From NCBI GenBank assembly GCA_037043015.1, contig CM073327.1:6616727-6680726 (forward strand): 64,000 bases of DNA. Direction: 5' to 3'. The notes under the pieces were generated by a model. It was not told where the DNA came from and did not search any database. It saw only the letters and a list, made by a program, of their open reading frames with translations. Origin of the DNA: Bryum argenteum (taxonomy: Eukaryota > Streptophyta > Bryopsida > Bryales > Bryaceae). This document shows, one piece after another, positions 10,220-22,110 of this stretch. How positions within the stretch are numbered: position 1 is the stretch's first letter; each line of letters opens with the position of its first letter. The position numbers and the translations under genes were made by a program.

Positions 10220-12091
10220 TCAAAATCGATCCAGAAGCAAAAAGTCATCATCTTCCAGAGTTTGTACTTCTTTGTCACCGACAAAATGCTGTCGACCAAT
10301 ATCATTGACCATCTGAACAAACTCTCGCCGCTTCTCGATATCAAGAGGAACGTATGGAAGTCGAAAAACGGGACGAATCAAGCCAAGCTGTGCGAGAGCT
10401 GTGTTGAGTCCTATGGGATTAGGTTCCACAAACAACCAGTTAATCAATGGTTGAAGCTTCGCATTAAGATCCGCATCTTTCCCGTCGAAGAGTAATTTGT
10501 GCGTAAGCTTCGGTATCAAGTTGCTCACCACTGATATAACTCCCCTTGCTCCATGATCCCACCTGTAAAGCATCAATTTCAGTACTAGAGCTCTCGAGTA
10601 AAAAAATGTCATGAACTCAATAGTTGCCTCCCTTTTCGGAGTATGCATACAAGATTGAGAAACTGGGCATGGGCTTACCGGGCATCATGGAACTGGTCAT
10701 CGTTTCCACTCCATATGGTGAGTCCCTGCTCAGCGTAAGCACCCACGCGCTCGTTACCCATGCACTCCTTCACCCCTAAAAAGTTAGGCTTTCCTGAGAT
10801 TCTCTCGATTATAGAAGGAGTGATATCCTGGCCTGTTCGTCCCGGCACGTTATAGATAATAGTTGGACCCATCCCAAGCACACTTTCGAAGTGCTTAATA
10901 AGTCCTTCATTCGAAGTTTTGCCATAATACGGATTGATATGAAGAGCTCCATGCATACCTACTGCAAACCCCTGCTCCGTGGCATGAATAGCTTCCCTTG
11001 TCGAGTTACTACCCGTGTTACCTGAAAGACAACATGCAACAGAAGTAAGAAAATCGAAGAAAAGCTCACAAACAACGCCATTTGGCCTGACCGAGTACAT
11101 AAAATCAGTATTAATGAGAGCTCGAACTTACCGATTACTTTAATTCTATCGCCGAAAATATTGACTGTATGAGCTATAAGCATGATATGTTCATCCCAAG
11201 TCATAAGCTGGCCTTCTCCGGTAGTTCCTCCGACTATAAGCCCCTCCGCACCATTCGCAATTTGTAGATCAACGAGAGTGTCGTAAGCTTCTAAATCAAA
11301 TCGTCCATCCGGCAAGTAAGGAGTCTTGATGGCAGTTATCAACCTCAACTTCTTCATTTCCTCCACCGAATTGCTGCACGTTGCGGACAAAATTAGACTC
11401 GATCCACTACCAACCAAATCTTAATGTGGTCAAATCCTAGCTAACCTATTCACTACTTACGGGACATACTTTGCCGATGCACAAAACTCCTACTTCAATA
11501 TCACTGCCATTTGCCAACAGTACAAACCTGATAAGAAAATTTCATTGCATGCACACAAACCAGCATACACTCAAATGTCAAACCCTAGCTAGCGACTTTT
11601 ACATACACATGTTCATACTTTGTAGACTCACAAAATCCATATGAGTGATCCACTTATTCGATTTATGAACTTCACTAGCCAACAAATCCAGATTCAACTT
11701 CGATATAAACGGAAGTCTAACCGACACAGCCAAATAACGCCCGACGATTTTCCTTTATTAAACTCTGATAACCTTCTTGAATGATGGAGCTGATCAAACT
11801 CATCAAAAACATTTATGAACAGAGAAAGACGCTGATTGAGAGCGCGTACCTTCGTCTGGTTTCATGGCTACGCATTGGGAGCGGCGCAGCTTGCATAAGC
11901 GCTGATCGAACTGTAGCATCACCGACCTTACGGGACACCAGCTTCGCCACGCCATGACTGCCGATCTCTCGGCCACGAAAAGCCACTGAGCTTTGCAGCT
12001 GATGCACCTGGGTCTTGCCATTGTTGCAAATTGTTCGCCCGTCGAGGGCCCCGACCGCATGGCACTGCATTCGCGACGACGATGATGCCAT
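10220..12091 (-). CDS. DHDPS: 4-hydroxy-tetrahydrodipicolinate synthase (DHDPS), chloroplast precursor
   Basis: It condenses pyruvate with aspartate semialdehyde, the committed step of lysine synthesis in plastids. Four exons join in frame: 12091-11850, 11373-11132, 11021-10679 and 10562-10220 (1170 nt, 389 aa). All introns are GT/AG. Residues 1-80 are Ser/Arg-rich without a conserved domain, a likely transit peptide. The barrel starts near [14 protein letters not shown] (91-104). Thr131 and Thr132 of GGTTGEG, Tyr218 and Arg223 of IIYNVPGRT, and the Schiff-base Lys246 of GVKEC have the same spacing as the bacterial catalytic residues. Trp140 and Asn167, the positions altered in known lysine-insensitive plant enzymes, and Glu171 are conserved, so normal lysine feedback inhibition is predicted. 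The C-terminus (DRF) is complete. The transit-peptide start is the least certain part. Confidence 0.95.
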
Positions 12092-12396
12092 TCCTTCAAC
12101 AATTTGCTACTAAACCCTCGATTCTGCTACGAAAAGGTCGATCGCGGGAGGTGAGAATGTGAGCAAGAGCAAAAACCCTAACACAAACCCCGTCATTGCC
12201 AGCCAGGGGTCATCATGGGTCGAGTGATAATGGGGCCAATGAGAAATGTGCTGAGGTGGACCCGGATAGGGTAGACGTGGCGGGCAGAGAGAGTAGTTCT
12301 GGGTGCCAACTCATCTGTACACTTTGCTCATGAGTGACACTTCACGGGCACAGGAATCGGAGAGCATGCTCTTGGGATCACGAGGATGTCATGGGA
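12092..12396 (-). promoter_or_regulatory. Upstream region of the DHDPS gene
   Basis: About 300 bp separate the predicted start codon from the SINE insertion at 12397. It should contain the 5' UTR and core promoter. No convincing TATA box is visible. The SINE lies within 310 bp of the start and may limit or modify the promoter, which is inference. Confidence 0.3.
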
Positions 12397-12697
12397 ATAG
12401 ATAGATAGAAACTCCGATCCCATTCTAAGTGGTCGGCGTGAATGAAGTGTTCGTTCGTAATGCTAATAACCCGATGGCCATCGGGCAAGGGGAAACTGGA
12501 GCAATACAATTTCCCCTTCCGAGGGTGGACACTATAACTTACGCCAGTATTTAGCTAGTTTCCAGTGCCTTGAAGATACTTGATATAGTATTCTTGAAAG
12601 GGCTTTGAGGTACCCATACAACAAGGTCCAAGGACCCCTCTACAGTTGGGTGGACTATGGTGGTGAGCACCACGCTAGAATGGGAAATAGAACCCAC
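12397..12697 (-). mobile_element. 5'-truncated SINE (copy 3 of 3)
   Basis: This is the same family as 7195-7557, on the minus strand. The tail (ATAG)n and AAACTCCG lie at the left, and the body matches throughout (TAATGCTAATA, CCGATGGCCATCGG, GAGGGTGGACACTATAACT, GTTGGGTGGACTAT, GGTGAGCACCACGC). Homology ends around box B (GGGAAATAGAACCC), so the box A head is missing. No target duplication was found. Confidence 0.75.
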
Positions 12698-13250
12698 AAT
12701 CAATTGTGAATCAATCAATCGATTTGCGTAGTAGAAATTTGATTAGTCTCTACTTTCATATGCAATTTACGGATAATTCTTTAATTTCATTTCAGGATTT
12801 TTGGTGCGATAATCCTTTGTTGCCGTCACAACCTTTTGTTTATCAATTTCAACATACTTCCATGTGAAAATTTAGACATTTTCTCTACATTTATACATGT
12901 CTTACAAGGATAAAAGTTGTGTATACATTTTCATAACCCACCCGAAGATTAGAATTTGAATAGCCTCAAGTCATGAATACTTTTCAAGTGCTTGTTTGAG
13001 CCCTCAAAATACTCCTTTCCCTCATACAATAAGGAAAAAGAACTTGTGTTTCAACTTTGAGCATTCTAATCTCACGAGAAAGAGGGCAGTTTGAGGGTCA
13101 AGCTTGGAACTTCAGAAGGCCTAAGTTAAGTATGTTAAATATCAACGAAGCATGAAGGATGATAGTATCATACTCCAAAAAGTATCTATCAAGTGTATCA
13201 CAGACTTTGAATATACCCTACTTGAGGCGGTTACTTACAGGAACGTTCTT

Positions 13251-13310
13251 CGCACCTTGTAATCACCGTTCGCACCTTGTAATCACCGTTCGCACCTTGT
13301 AATCACCGTT
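13251..13310. repeat. Tandem repeat, 20 bp x 3
   Basis: Three perfect copies of CGCACCTTGTAATCACCGTT lie head to tail. There is no coding context. Confidence 0.9.
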
Positions 13311-13490
13311 GAAGATTTTGACTCTCGACGTTTCTTCCATGAACTTGCGTCTTTAACATAACCACTCTTGGAAAAATTTCAACAATCGAAGCACACCCAG
13401 ACAAGGAGCAACATACGCACATCCCTCCGTTACTAATAAAATTTGAGTAAGGCTCATGTTTCATTTGAATATCTGATTATTCGTTGTTAA

Positions 13491-14414
13491 CCCCTAAAAA
13501 TCCAGGGGTTTCCTCGACCTCCAGAACCAAAAACTGCCATTTTTCACCTTCGTTGGGAGATGGGGAAATGGAGAAACTTTTTTTTCTGGTTTTAGACTTT
13601 GAACCGTAAGATCTTGTACCTAACTTGTATACAAAGGACTGGTCAAAATTTCAACCGTTGGATGTTTTTCATTTGTGAGATCATAACAATCAAAGTTTGA
13701 CCAACACTTTTTTTTTGCCACTGCGTGAGAGGCATTGTCTAAATGGTGCCAAGGGCAACTTGATGATTGTTATTCCAAATATTTTTCCCTCATTTTTTTT
13801 CATGTAGGTATTCAAGTTGGTTATGCTCATGCAAAATTTTAGAGACCAATTCCACTTTTTGACCTTAATGTAAAATATTTTATGAAAGAAGGTCTAAAAA
13901 CAACCATATAGTAAAACAAGCACCACGTATGATATATTTAGTTTGAGAAAAATCTCGACGGTGAGAAGGTGCATTTATGATAATGTGAATTTTGAAAAAA
14001 ATCTTGGAAAAAATCCAAAATCTCGAATTTTGGCAATTTTTGAAAGAAAAAATTGTAAAATTACTAGAAATTGTGAAGATTGTTTTTGAAAGTTTTGGAG
14101 GCTGCCCTTGTAAAATTGGTAAACTTTTTGACTTCGGACACATTGGAATTTGAATAGTAATTTGGTAATGAACATATTTCTAAAAAAAAAAAATTAAAAA
14201 AAATTATTTTAAACTGCCCGATTTGGACTTGAAACCTAAAATTTCTAGATGAAGGTTATAAAATTATAATTTGAGTTTGAAAATTTTACCACATACACAT
14301 TACTGCATGTGGAGCACCCAATAAAAATCTTAGGCAAAAATATCAGTTTAAATGCTTAAAATGAGCTGCCCGAAATCTCAGAAAACCGAATCGGCTTTCC
14401 TGGATTTTTAGGGG
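13491..14414. mobile_element. TTAA-flanked foldback DNA element (family T, copy 1)
   Basis: The 924-bp element begins CCCCTAAAAATCCAGG and ends with the complement CCTGGATTTTTAGGGG. It is flanked on both sides by TTAA (13487-13490 and 14415-14418). Related copies are at 41473-42062, 45830-46422, 46427-46761 and 57964-58541. Shared internal blocks include ACCGTAAGATCTTGTACCTAA, CCGTTGGATGTTT and GGAGGCTGCCCTTGTAAAAT. TTAA duplication with ends beginning CCC resembles the piggyBac superfamily, but no transposase is encoded. The alternative is another superfamily whose inverted repeat itself starts with TTAA. Confidence 0.65.
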
Positions 14415-14529
14415 TTAAGACAAATTTGCTCACAGTTAGCTTCAGATAGTCGGTAGCTGACGAGGGAGAAGCCTGGATCCCAGTGTCTGCTAATGACATT
14501 GCAGTCAACTCAGCAAGGGTCCTCGATCA

Positions 14530-14610
14530 TGTTTTAACTTACTTCTTTTCTTTTCTTTTCTTTCTTTCTTCTTTTTTCTTTTTTATTTTCTTTTATTTTT
14601 CTTTAAAAAA
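14530..14610. repeat. Pyrimidine-rich low-complexity tract
   Basis: An almost pure C/T tract of TTTTC and TTTCT units is followed by an A-rich stretch. No function assigned. Confidence 0.7.
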
Positions 14611-14970
14611 AATATAAATAAAAATTTCTTTTCGGATTGATCACAATATGAAAAGTCACCATTACATCAACATTGGAAGATTTCGATACTTTAGGCCCCG
14701 AGGCTAAAAGTTGGGGTGGGGCTAAAGTACCCCATTTTAACCCCCAAAGCTTAGCTGGGGCTAAAGTCTAAGCCATTCAGAAGTCGACCTCAGTCACCAT
14801 CAATACTTTTCCACAAAATACTATAACTTGCAATTCATGACAAAGTTGTTTCATGTTCCTAGTAGTGGGAACATTGGAAGCTAAGCCCTAACGAGCTTCT
14901 TCGCGATTGTATATGCGACACATTGCGCGAGCGATTTGGAGCAAGACAGTATTGGAGTAAGTGAGGAGCG

Positions 14971-15222
14971 ATGGATTTCAGATGGAGTTTGTGTAGCTCT
15001 AAATCCGTCGCTCTATGGAAGACCGCGACGAGCGACGCGAAGTTTCGGTAGCATGTGCACTACACCTCGAAGCTCAAGGCAGCCTCGGCGCAACCCATGA
15101 AGCCTTACAGTAGCTCGAATACCAAGAAAAACAACGATAAGTTTTTAGAGGATCTCAAGCTCAGCCGCATGCCGGACCGTAGCGACCGTTACGAGGAGCT
15201 CGTCTCCTCATCCACATGCTAA
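14971..15222 (+). pseudogene. Small broken ORF of unknown family
   Basis: From the ATG at 14971 one frame runs 84 codons to TAA at 15220, interrupted only by a TAG at codon 27. The part after the stop looks like real protein (YTSKLKAASAQPMKPYSSS, then KFLEDLKLSRMPDRSDRYEE) and the block is richer in GC than its surroundings. It may be a retro-copied or degraded small gene or an exon with a sequencing error. I do not recognise the family. It lies just upstream of the copia insertion and is not part of it. Confidence 0.4.
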
Positions 15223-15736
15223 TTCCCATCCCCGCATGCATTAGGTCAGTTCCCTTATTCTCGTTCTTGTGTTCAGATTCTTAGCTCTCTACTCGATTGT
15301 ACTAGCACCATTCATCGTACACTGGGACGGACCCATACTAGTGAAAGATCTATTACAATTTCGAAAGGCACGAGCTATAGAAATCTAGCTCACTATGAGC
15401 TTAAAAGGCCTTATTTGTTAGATTGACACAAAGTGCTAATTTTGAGACTTTCGAAAACGAATACAAATTTTTGTGAATAAATAGGTAGAACACGAATATT
15501 GTAAAAGCTGGAATCATATATACAAGTCGCTTAATCCGTCATCAAACTTGGCTCCTCTCTAGCATTCAAGGTGTAAAAGGAGGTGAGAAATGATATGCAC
15601 CAACGACATGGGATAAAAGAGTTCTTCATACAAGAAAAGTGAGTGCTTTTGGAAAGGGTAAGTATATTAAATAATGTCTTTTGTATACAAATATATGGTG
15701 TTGGAGGTTGAAGAAGAGAGTGGACCTCTAAAGATC
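15223..15736. other. Spacer between the broken ORF and the copia LTR
   Basis: No gene is seen. The last five bases before the LTR (ATTTG, 15737-15741) are the left target duplication of the copia element. Confidence 0.5.
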
Positions 15737-15741
15737 ATTTG

Positions 15742-16000
15742 TGTTGTAAATAGAATAAAGCTACTCCTACTATAAGTTACCATACCTTTAGTTTGTTGTA
15801 AATAGAATAAAGCTACTCCTACTATAAGTTAGTTAGTGCATGTAATAAACACCAACCACTCACTGTGAGTTGGTGCATGAGCTCCATCCTTTAACAAGGA
15901 GTTACAATAGCAAGTTAAACTATAGTTTCCTTCTATATAAAGCTACAGGAGAGCTAGCCTCTCCTCACTTCTTTCCTGACAATGTCTCTTGCACACAACA
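15742..16000 (+). repeat. 5' LTR of the copia element
   Basis: 259 bp, TGTTG...CAACA. It contains an internal direct duplication of a 37-bp block starting TGTTGTAAATAGAATAAAGC (copies at 15742 and 15793). A TATATAAAG promoter motif lies near 15935. Differences from the 3' LTR are seen at three sites only. Confidence 0.93.
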
Positions 16001-16418
16001 CGTTATCAGCACGACTACACTAGAAGAGGAGCTCTTCTATCTAGTCCGTACACAACTATGCTTGAAGAGGATCTCTTCTATAGTGTGTACATCTGATCTG
16101 TGTATTCATGCAACATGAGGCTCATCTCATGTTTTGAAGCTATTTTCTCTTTTATCCTTTTGTTTTCTCTTAGCCGGGAGGCTGTCCACAAAGACGAGCC
16201 CCATCCGGTCGTATGCGCAGCACTTATAGCAAGCCACGGCCTCGGCCAAGGCCGCAGCACACCTTTGCTGCAGCCCCAAGAAATTTCAACACGCTGCTTC
16301 ATGCTACCATTCCTCTTGCATTTTCACTAGCTTCCTCATTTTTTTGTTTTTCATTTTTACTTTCACTTACTTTTAGTTACTTGATAAGATATTATCTTGT
16401 CCTTCAAGTTTTGCTAGC

Positions 16419-17050
16419 ATGGCTGCTTCTAAGCCTATAGTAGAAAATAAAATAGCTAAGAGTATCCAGCCCCTTATATTTCCTGAGTTAGAAGCTGATG
16501 GTAGAAATTATTTGCGATGGTGCGTTGATTCCAAAGGATACCTTTTATCTAACGAGTTACAAGATATTCTAACTTACCCGGTACCCGCAAATTTCACGGC
16601 CGCACAGAAGAGCCGGGCCATCGTTTTTATGCGAAAGCATATTGACGTTTCTCTTCAACAGCAATACTTACAAGTTGATGACCCAGCAGATCTATGGAGG
16701 CAACTGGAGGCGAGGTTTCGACACGAGAAGACCATCTTTTTGCCTAAGGCCCGCAGCCGATGACCAAAATCTAAGGGTGTATGATTTTGCAGACTTCTCA
16801 TCATACAACACTCAACTCTTCACAATTACGTCTCAACTACATATGTGTGGAGAACCCAAGAGCGACGAGATGATTGACAAGACTTTGTCAACCTTCCCAA
16901 CTGCGTCTGCATTGTTGGCCCAAATGTACCGGACAATGAAGTTCAAGACTTATAGTGAACTGACTCAATTCCTGCTTCTCTCTTAACAACAACAACAGTT
17001 GTTGCTGAAGAACAACGAAGCCAAACTGCCACGTGAGACCAACGCAGTGG
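16419..17050 (+). pseudogene. Copia gag, first part (UBN2-type)
   Basis: An ATG at 16419 opens a copia Gag of the UBN2 type: IQPLIFPELEADGRNYLRW, a middle with ADLWRQLEARF, then after a frameshift near 16745 VYDFADFSSYNTQLFTITSQ, LHMCGEPKSDEMIDKTLSTF and YRTMKFKTYSELTQFLL. A stop follows at 16983, after which the frame continues with a Gln-rich stretch and LLLKNNEAKLPRETNAVE. The CACTA element then interrupts it. Gag forms the cytoplasmic particle. The stop and the frameshift inactivate this copy. Confidence 0.85.
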
Positions 17051-17053
17051 AGA

Positions 17054-17720
17054 CACTACGGCAGAATACTACACTTCATGACTAGCGTTTATGACTGTGC
17101 AGAGTCATAAAATCCAAAAATATGACTACAATGGGTCTATCATCACATGACGCGCGCGGTGACAGTGTCTAGTAGTTACCGACGAGTCGCTTCAGACAGC
17201 CTGTCATATAAATAAATATGCCTTGAAACGTATACTTAGGGCCAATGTACGTGCCACGTCAGCGTTTTCGCCCCCATTTTGACCCACCTGTTGACTACGA
17301 CTTTTCTTGACCTGCCCGGGCAGCTGAGCCTAAAATCCAACGTGGCATGTGACTATGGCGAGTCACAATTTTTGCGACGTGGATTATGACTCTATTGAGT
17401 CGTATTTTTTGCTTACGTGGCGGCGCACGTGGAATATATTTGCTCGTCGTCATTATAGGTCGACGTGGAATGTGACTCTTGCAGTCATGTATTTTGTCAT
17501 AATGTGGAGTAAGTGAAATGTGGGTGCTGTCACATTTTGAGACTATGGTGGAATATGACTCTATGGAGTCATATTGTGTGTGTGTGATAATGTTGGTCAT
17601 GATATTTAGGCCGACGTCGAATATGACTTTGTTTAGTCGTATTTGGGCCGATGAAAAAAGCCTTGATTCGGGATTGTTGTAACTTTCTGTAGTCAATTAG
17701 TCATGTTTCTAAACGCGTCA
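17054..17720. repeat. Left terminal and subterminal repeats of the CACTA element
   Basis: The terminal inverted repeat is followed by at least eight short inverted units such as TGACTGTGCAGAGTCA, TGACTCTATTGAGTCG, TGACTCTATGGAGTCA and TGACTTTGTTTAGTCG. In En/Spm elements the TnpA protein binds subterminal repeats to bring the ends together. The repeated TGACT/AGTCA unit is the obvious candidate site here. Confidence 0.8.
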
Positions 17721-19599
17721 TCGTAATTCAATTTTTGAGCAAGAGAGAGATGACTAGTTTTAGTCACAATGTCGGTTTTGGTAAGAACATATTACCACTC
17801 GTGAGCATTTTGTGACACTCATATGACTCTAGCCGCATAACATCATAGAGTCAAATGGTGAGGCACACGGAGCCACATCACTAGGATTGTATACACGCAA
17901 ATGACGGCTTTGTGTTATATTCACATGACAACGTTGTGTGATATTCTTATCACTCACGATTGTAGACTACAATCATGTCGTCTTTTTCATTACAGAAATC
18001 ATGGGCACAATATAGTCATATGCAATGGGATGCATCACGTACAAAAAATATTGGAGAATGTTGGATAAATGCGACAAAAGGCTAAATTTTGTATTTAGTC
18101 CTGAAATTCTACATACAATACCAATCACGTGAGACAATCGCAACACACTTAGTATCTAGCATAAGTCAAAGACCAACACTTTGAAGTTATTGAAAGTGTA
18201 TTACATAATATAGATTAGGTCGCCTTCAAATAGCAGATATCACGGGCCACTTCGTAATGGAGTTTAGTACATCTCCCAAGCGTTGCATTGGTGGATCATC
18301 GTCATTGTTAGGCTCGAACAAATACAAATAAGTTTCCGATCCTGGTACAAGCGATGAAATCAACACTGAAGCATTGCCCTCCTCAATCATCCTGCCATGC
18401 ATCGTGCCTCCTGCAAGGCTCACAATTGAGCCATGAGCAACCACTTTGTCAGTGGACTCGTAACTATCGTCAAAATCCATGACGGCCACCTTTGAATGTG
18501 GTGCCAACGTAGTTGGTGCCACCTCCACCAACATCTCCTCGGCGCTAGAGTCCTGTATCAAGAATTGAAAGGTCCACCATATTAATGACTACATATCGCA
18601 ACTAACCGTTTTGAAGCATAAAAACCAATGAATAGGATGGAAAAGAAATGATGAGAGAGCTTGCATGGTTTCCAATTATGGGGTATGAAGCGGTCATGGA
18701 CCTACCGGCTTCCGTAGTATCGCAGCGAGGCGGATTTTCTCGCCCAAGTATTCCACGCAATATTCCATGTCCGATGGGTTACGCTAAGGCTTCAAATGGC
18801 TCTATCGGGACGGGTGAGATAGTCGTCATTTGGCTCTAATGGGTTCCATCGTGGACAAATGAGGAGATTGGATGGAGGGGACTCATTCGTTGCGGTTGCA
18901 TCGCAATCGAATTGAAGGCATCGAGACGCAATGGCTGAAGATAATGGGACCGCGCTAAAGAAATCATTGAGATTTCTTTTCGTACCGCTAAATTCCTTTC
19001 CCCACAAAAAACTCCACTTTATCCTTGTGGAGTTCCCCAAGAACTTAGCTACAACCTCTAGTAGATCATGTGCTCAATAGGGGACCATATCCCCACATCA
19101 AAACGAGTACACAACATGGACAAGAAAGGGCCACAATCAACCCTTTTCTTGATTTTCACCGGTGGTCTTTATCGAAGTGGACCACTAGATCTGCACCCCA
19201 CTCTTGCCTATCGTGTAGTGGCTTGATGTCACATAAAAGCCCTACAACGTTCAAAACGATCACCTTTCTACGCAAATTATCAGAAAGGCTTACCGGTGGA
19301 CATTTCCCTCCGCCTCTAGCCTTCTTCTTCTTTGCGGGACTACTTCCTTTGTCTCTGCTCGCTTCTTCTTTAGTGCGGGCTCCTCCCGCCTCTCTTCGTC
19401 ATCCTTTGAGCACCACATCAATAACATATGGTCAAATGGTGATTTTCCACAAACAAATATTTTCCACACTGTTTGTATAAGAAAACTATGTGATACGATG
19501 TTCCACTACGTTTATGACTAATATGTGTTATGTTTTGTGCAATAGTGACTACTTCATGTCACATTAATGATGTACATTATCGATGCCTGACATTCATAT

Positions 19600-19755
19600 A
19601 ATATTACCGATTTGTGTGACATTCCCTGGTGTGCGTTCGATTTGTGTCACATTCTCTAGGCATATCACTAACTTGTGTCACATTCCCTTGATACGTTACT
19701 CATTTTGTGTCACACTTTGTCTAGGCATATCACCGACTTGTGTCACATTCCCTAA
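19600..19755. repeat. Degenerate tandem repeat of about 35 bp
   Basis: Five imperfect units share TTGTGTCACATTCCCT, several followed by GGCATATCAC. They lie in a noncoding part of the tnpA-like gene and may be internal protein-binding sites or an expanded intron repeat. Confidence 0.7.
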
Positions 19756-20673
19756 ATATATGATCGATCCCCGCACATACGTTGGGAATCGTATGATCGA
19801 TCCCCTCGTCACAATCGTTGATTACATAGCTTTTCTCTGTTGCGAAAAATCAACACTTATTCTACAAGCGAGTGCAAGGGTACCTTGTCCTTTGCAGTTG
19901 CGCGGCGCGTGGTACGACCTTTGGAGTCCTCCTTGAGCTTCTCAACCTCGCCCTTCCTCTTCTTCGGTGATTTTTTATCCTTCTTCATGTATACTTGGGT
20001 TGCAACGGGTTCTGAGAGGCGGTCTGAATTTGCATTTTCCTCAAAGTTGATGGCAGTGTTTGCAGCAAGTTTTACCGATTTCACACATTCACCACCCCCA
20101 CAGTCACTGGACTTCATGGTAGCCTCATCCTCCTGATACAGTAGAGAAAAGTGAGGAAAACATGCACTATGAATGATTCACCAACCATTTATTACCTTGA
20201 TTGACTCATTGAAGTAGATTTGGTATGTGTTGAAGGCATACCGAACCTCCTTTAGCTACCTTGTGGCGATTCGTGGACTTCCGTATTCTTGGCGCTTTCA
20301 TCGCATCATCCCACACCGGGTCTATGATTTCCGTAGATACAACCGGCGATTCTGCGGCTTTTAGGTGGGCCTCCTCCAATCCCGTGTGGTACACTTTTGA
20401 GGTGAGGTCAGAATCGATGGCAACCGTTGCTTCCGAATTCGAGTAGCGACTCTTTGAGGCTATTTTTCACGCCCTCTAACTCGCCTTTGACGTCTTGTAT
20501 ATGTGCCTCCACTTCGCTCCTTAAAGCTTGCACACACTCGTAAAGAGGACCCGACGCCTTTTGAAGTAGATGATCGGGGCGACGGATTTTCCGGTGTTAT
20601 AAGCTCCGCTTCAACTTCTAATTGTGTTGGAGGCCGATCCAACCTACATGACTGTATAATAAACACAAAATAT

Positions 20674-20930
20674 AACTAACATCGCTTATTATTTCTAGAA
20701 AATATGACTAACATCGCTTAATATTTCTAGAAAATATGACTAACATCGATTATTATTTCTAGAAAATATGACTAACATCGATTATTATTTCTAGAAAATA
20801 TGACTAACATCGATTATTATTTCTAGAAAATATGACTAACATCGATTATTATTTCTAGAAAATATGACTAACATCGATTATTATTTCTAGAAAATATGAC
20901 TAACATCGCTTATTATTTCTAGAATATCTC
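20674..20930. repeat. Tandem repeat, 32 bp x 8
   Basis: Eight near-identical head-to-tail copies of a 32-bp unit containing TATGACTAACATCG and TTATTTCTAGAAAA. Variants differ at one or two bases (GATT/GCTT, ATT/AAT). The unit contains the TATGACT core of the subterminal repeats. It lies in a noncoding interval of the tnpA-like gene. Confidence 0.92.
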
Positions 20931-21904
20931 ACCTGTCTCGTAGTCGAAACCAAGAATTAAAACAAAATGATCGAGAATTTGGGAGTGTGGCTTACAAGTC
21001 GAGATCTCACTTCCCCTTCGACTGCTGCGGAGTGTGACACATTCCGCAAATTCCTCCGACACACCTCATACGTTTTGCCTCCGCTATCTTGTCCTCCCTT
21101 GCTTTGAGCTTCTTGAAGTTCTCCTCGTGTTCTTTTTTCACGTAGCCTGGGTAGAGGTGGCCCTTATCAAGCGACTTCTTCATGTTTGACCTCCTCGTCG
21201 CGCGATTGTTGTTGACGCAGCTTCTTGGAAGAACACGTGCTCTGGACATCGCCCAACCCACCCCGATATTCAAATCTGCGAGGCCAAATTGTCCTTGATT
21301 TGCGGGAGCAAAGACTCGTGAATGCACTTTGAAGTTGTCCTCGCTCCAGTCCAAGTCTCGAGAATGGCCCCGAAGTTTCGTTAGCCAATCGGTCCTACGT
21401 GATCCTGTAGGGTACCCAGCATCATCAACTTCAACCCATAATGCCGGCTCCGTCTCTGCTGATCTCTTCATGTTACGCCTCAAACCCTTCAATTTCGACT
21501 GACGGTGTGGCGATGATGCAATATTCCTAACCTTTTTTCGTAACTCAAGAGGGATCGCACCCTTCGCGCCATCCGCTTGAAACCCCAAGTTCACGTAATT
21601 CGATCTCGTCCATGACTTCTGTGCATCGCTCGGGTGGTGCCTCCTCCTCTTCATCTTCACTGTAGTTGTCTTGCTCAACCTCCTCTTGTGCTTCAGACCG
21701 AGGGATGGTCTCATCGTCACCGTCAGTCATGCTCTCCAACAGTGTCGAAGAAGCCATTTTGCTCTTCTTTCGACGAAATCGCGCAGTCCAGGGCCTGGGC
21801 TTATCAATAGAATGACGTATGACCTACAAGAAGAACATTAGATAGAATTAAGAGATCGCCTACAGTTAATGATTGATTACCTAGTCAATATGACTAAAAC
21901 CAGT

Positions 21905-22110
21905 TATTTTTATTCATTTATGATTCTTTGGTAGTCATATTTACAAAGAACATCACTACAACTACCGTATTTTATAGTCAACAACATCACTACAAGTAGT
22001 CATTATCATTATTCATTTATGATTCTTTGGTAGTCATATTTACAACAACATCACTACAACTAACCATATTTTTTTATAGTCAACAACATCACTACAAGTA
22101 GTCATTATCA
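21905..22110. repeat. Tandem duplication of about 100 bp
   Basis: Two consecutive copies contain ATTCATTTATGATTCTTTGG, TAGTCATATTTACAA and CAACATCACTACAAGTAGTC. They again carry the TAGTCATA motif typical of this CACTA element. Confidence 0.8.

Noticed and set aside
12440..12700. Possible tRNA gene from the box B-like motif
   Set aside because: No cloverleaf or box A is present here. The motif belongs to a 5'-truncated SINE copy.
20674..20930. Possible CRISPR-like array
   Set aside because: The 32-bp copies are contiguous without spacers and lie in a eukaryotic transposon, so it is an ordinary tandem repeat.
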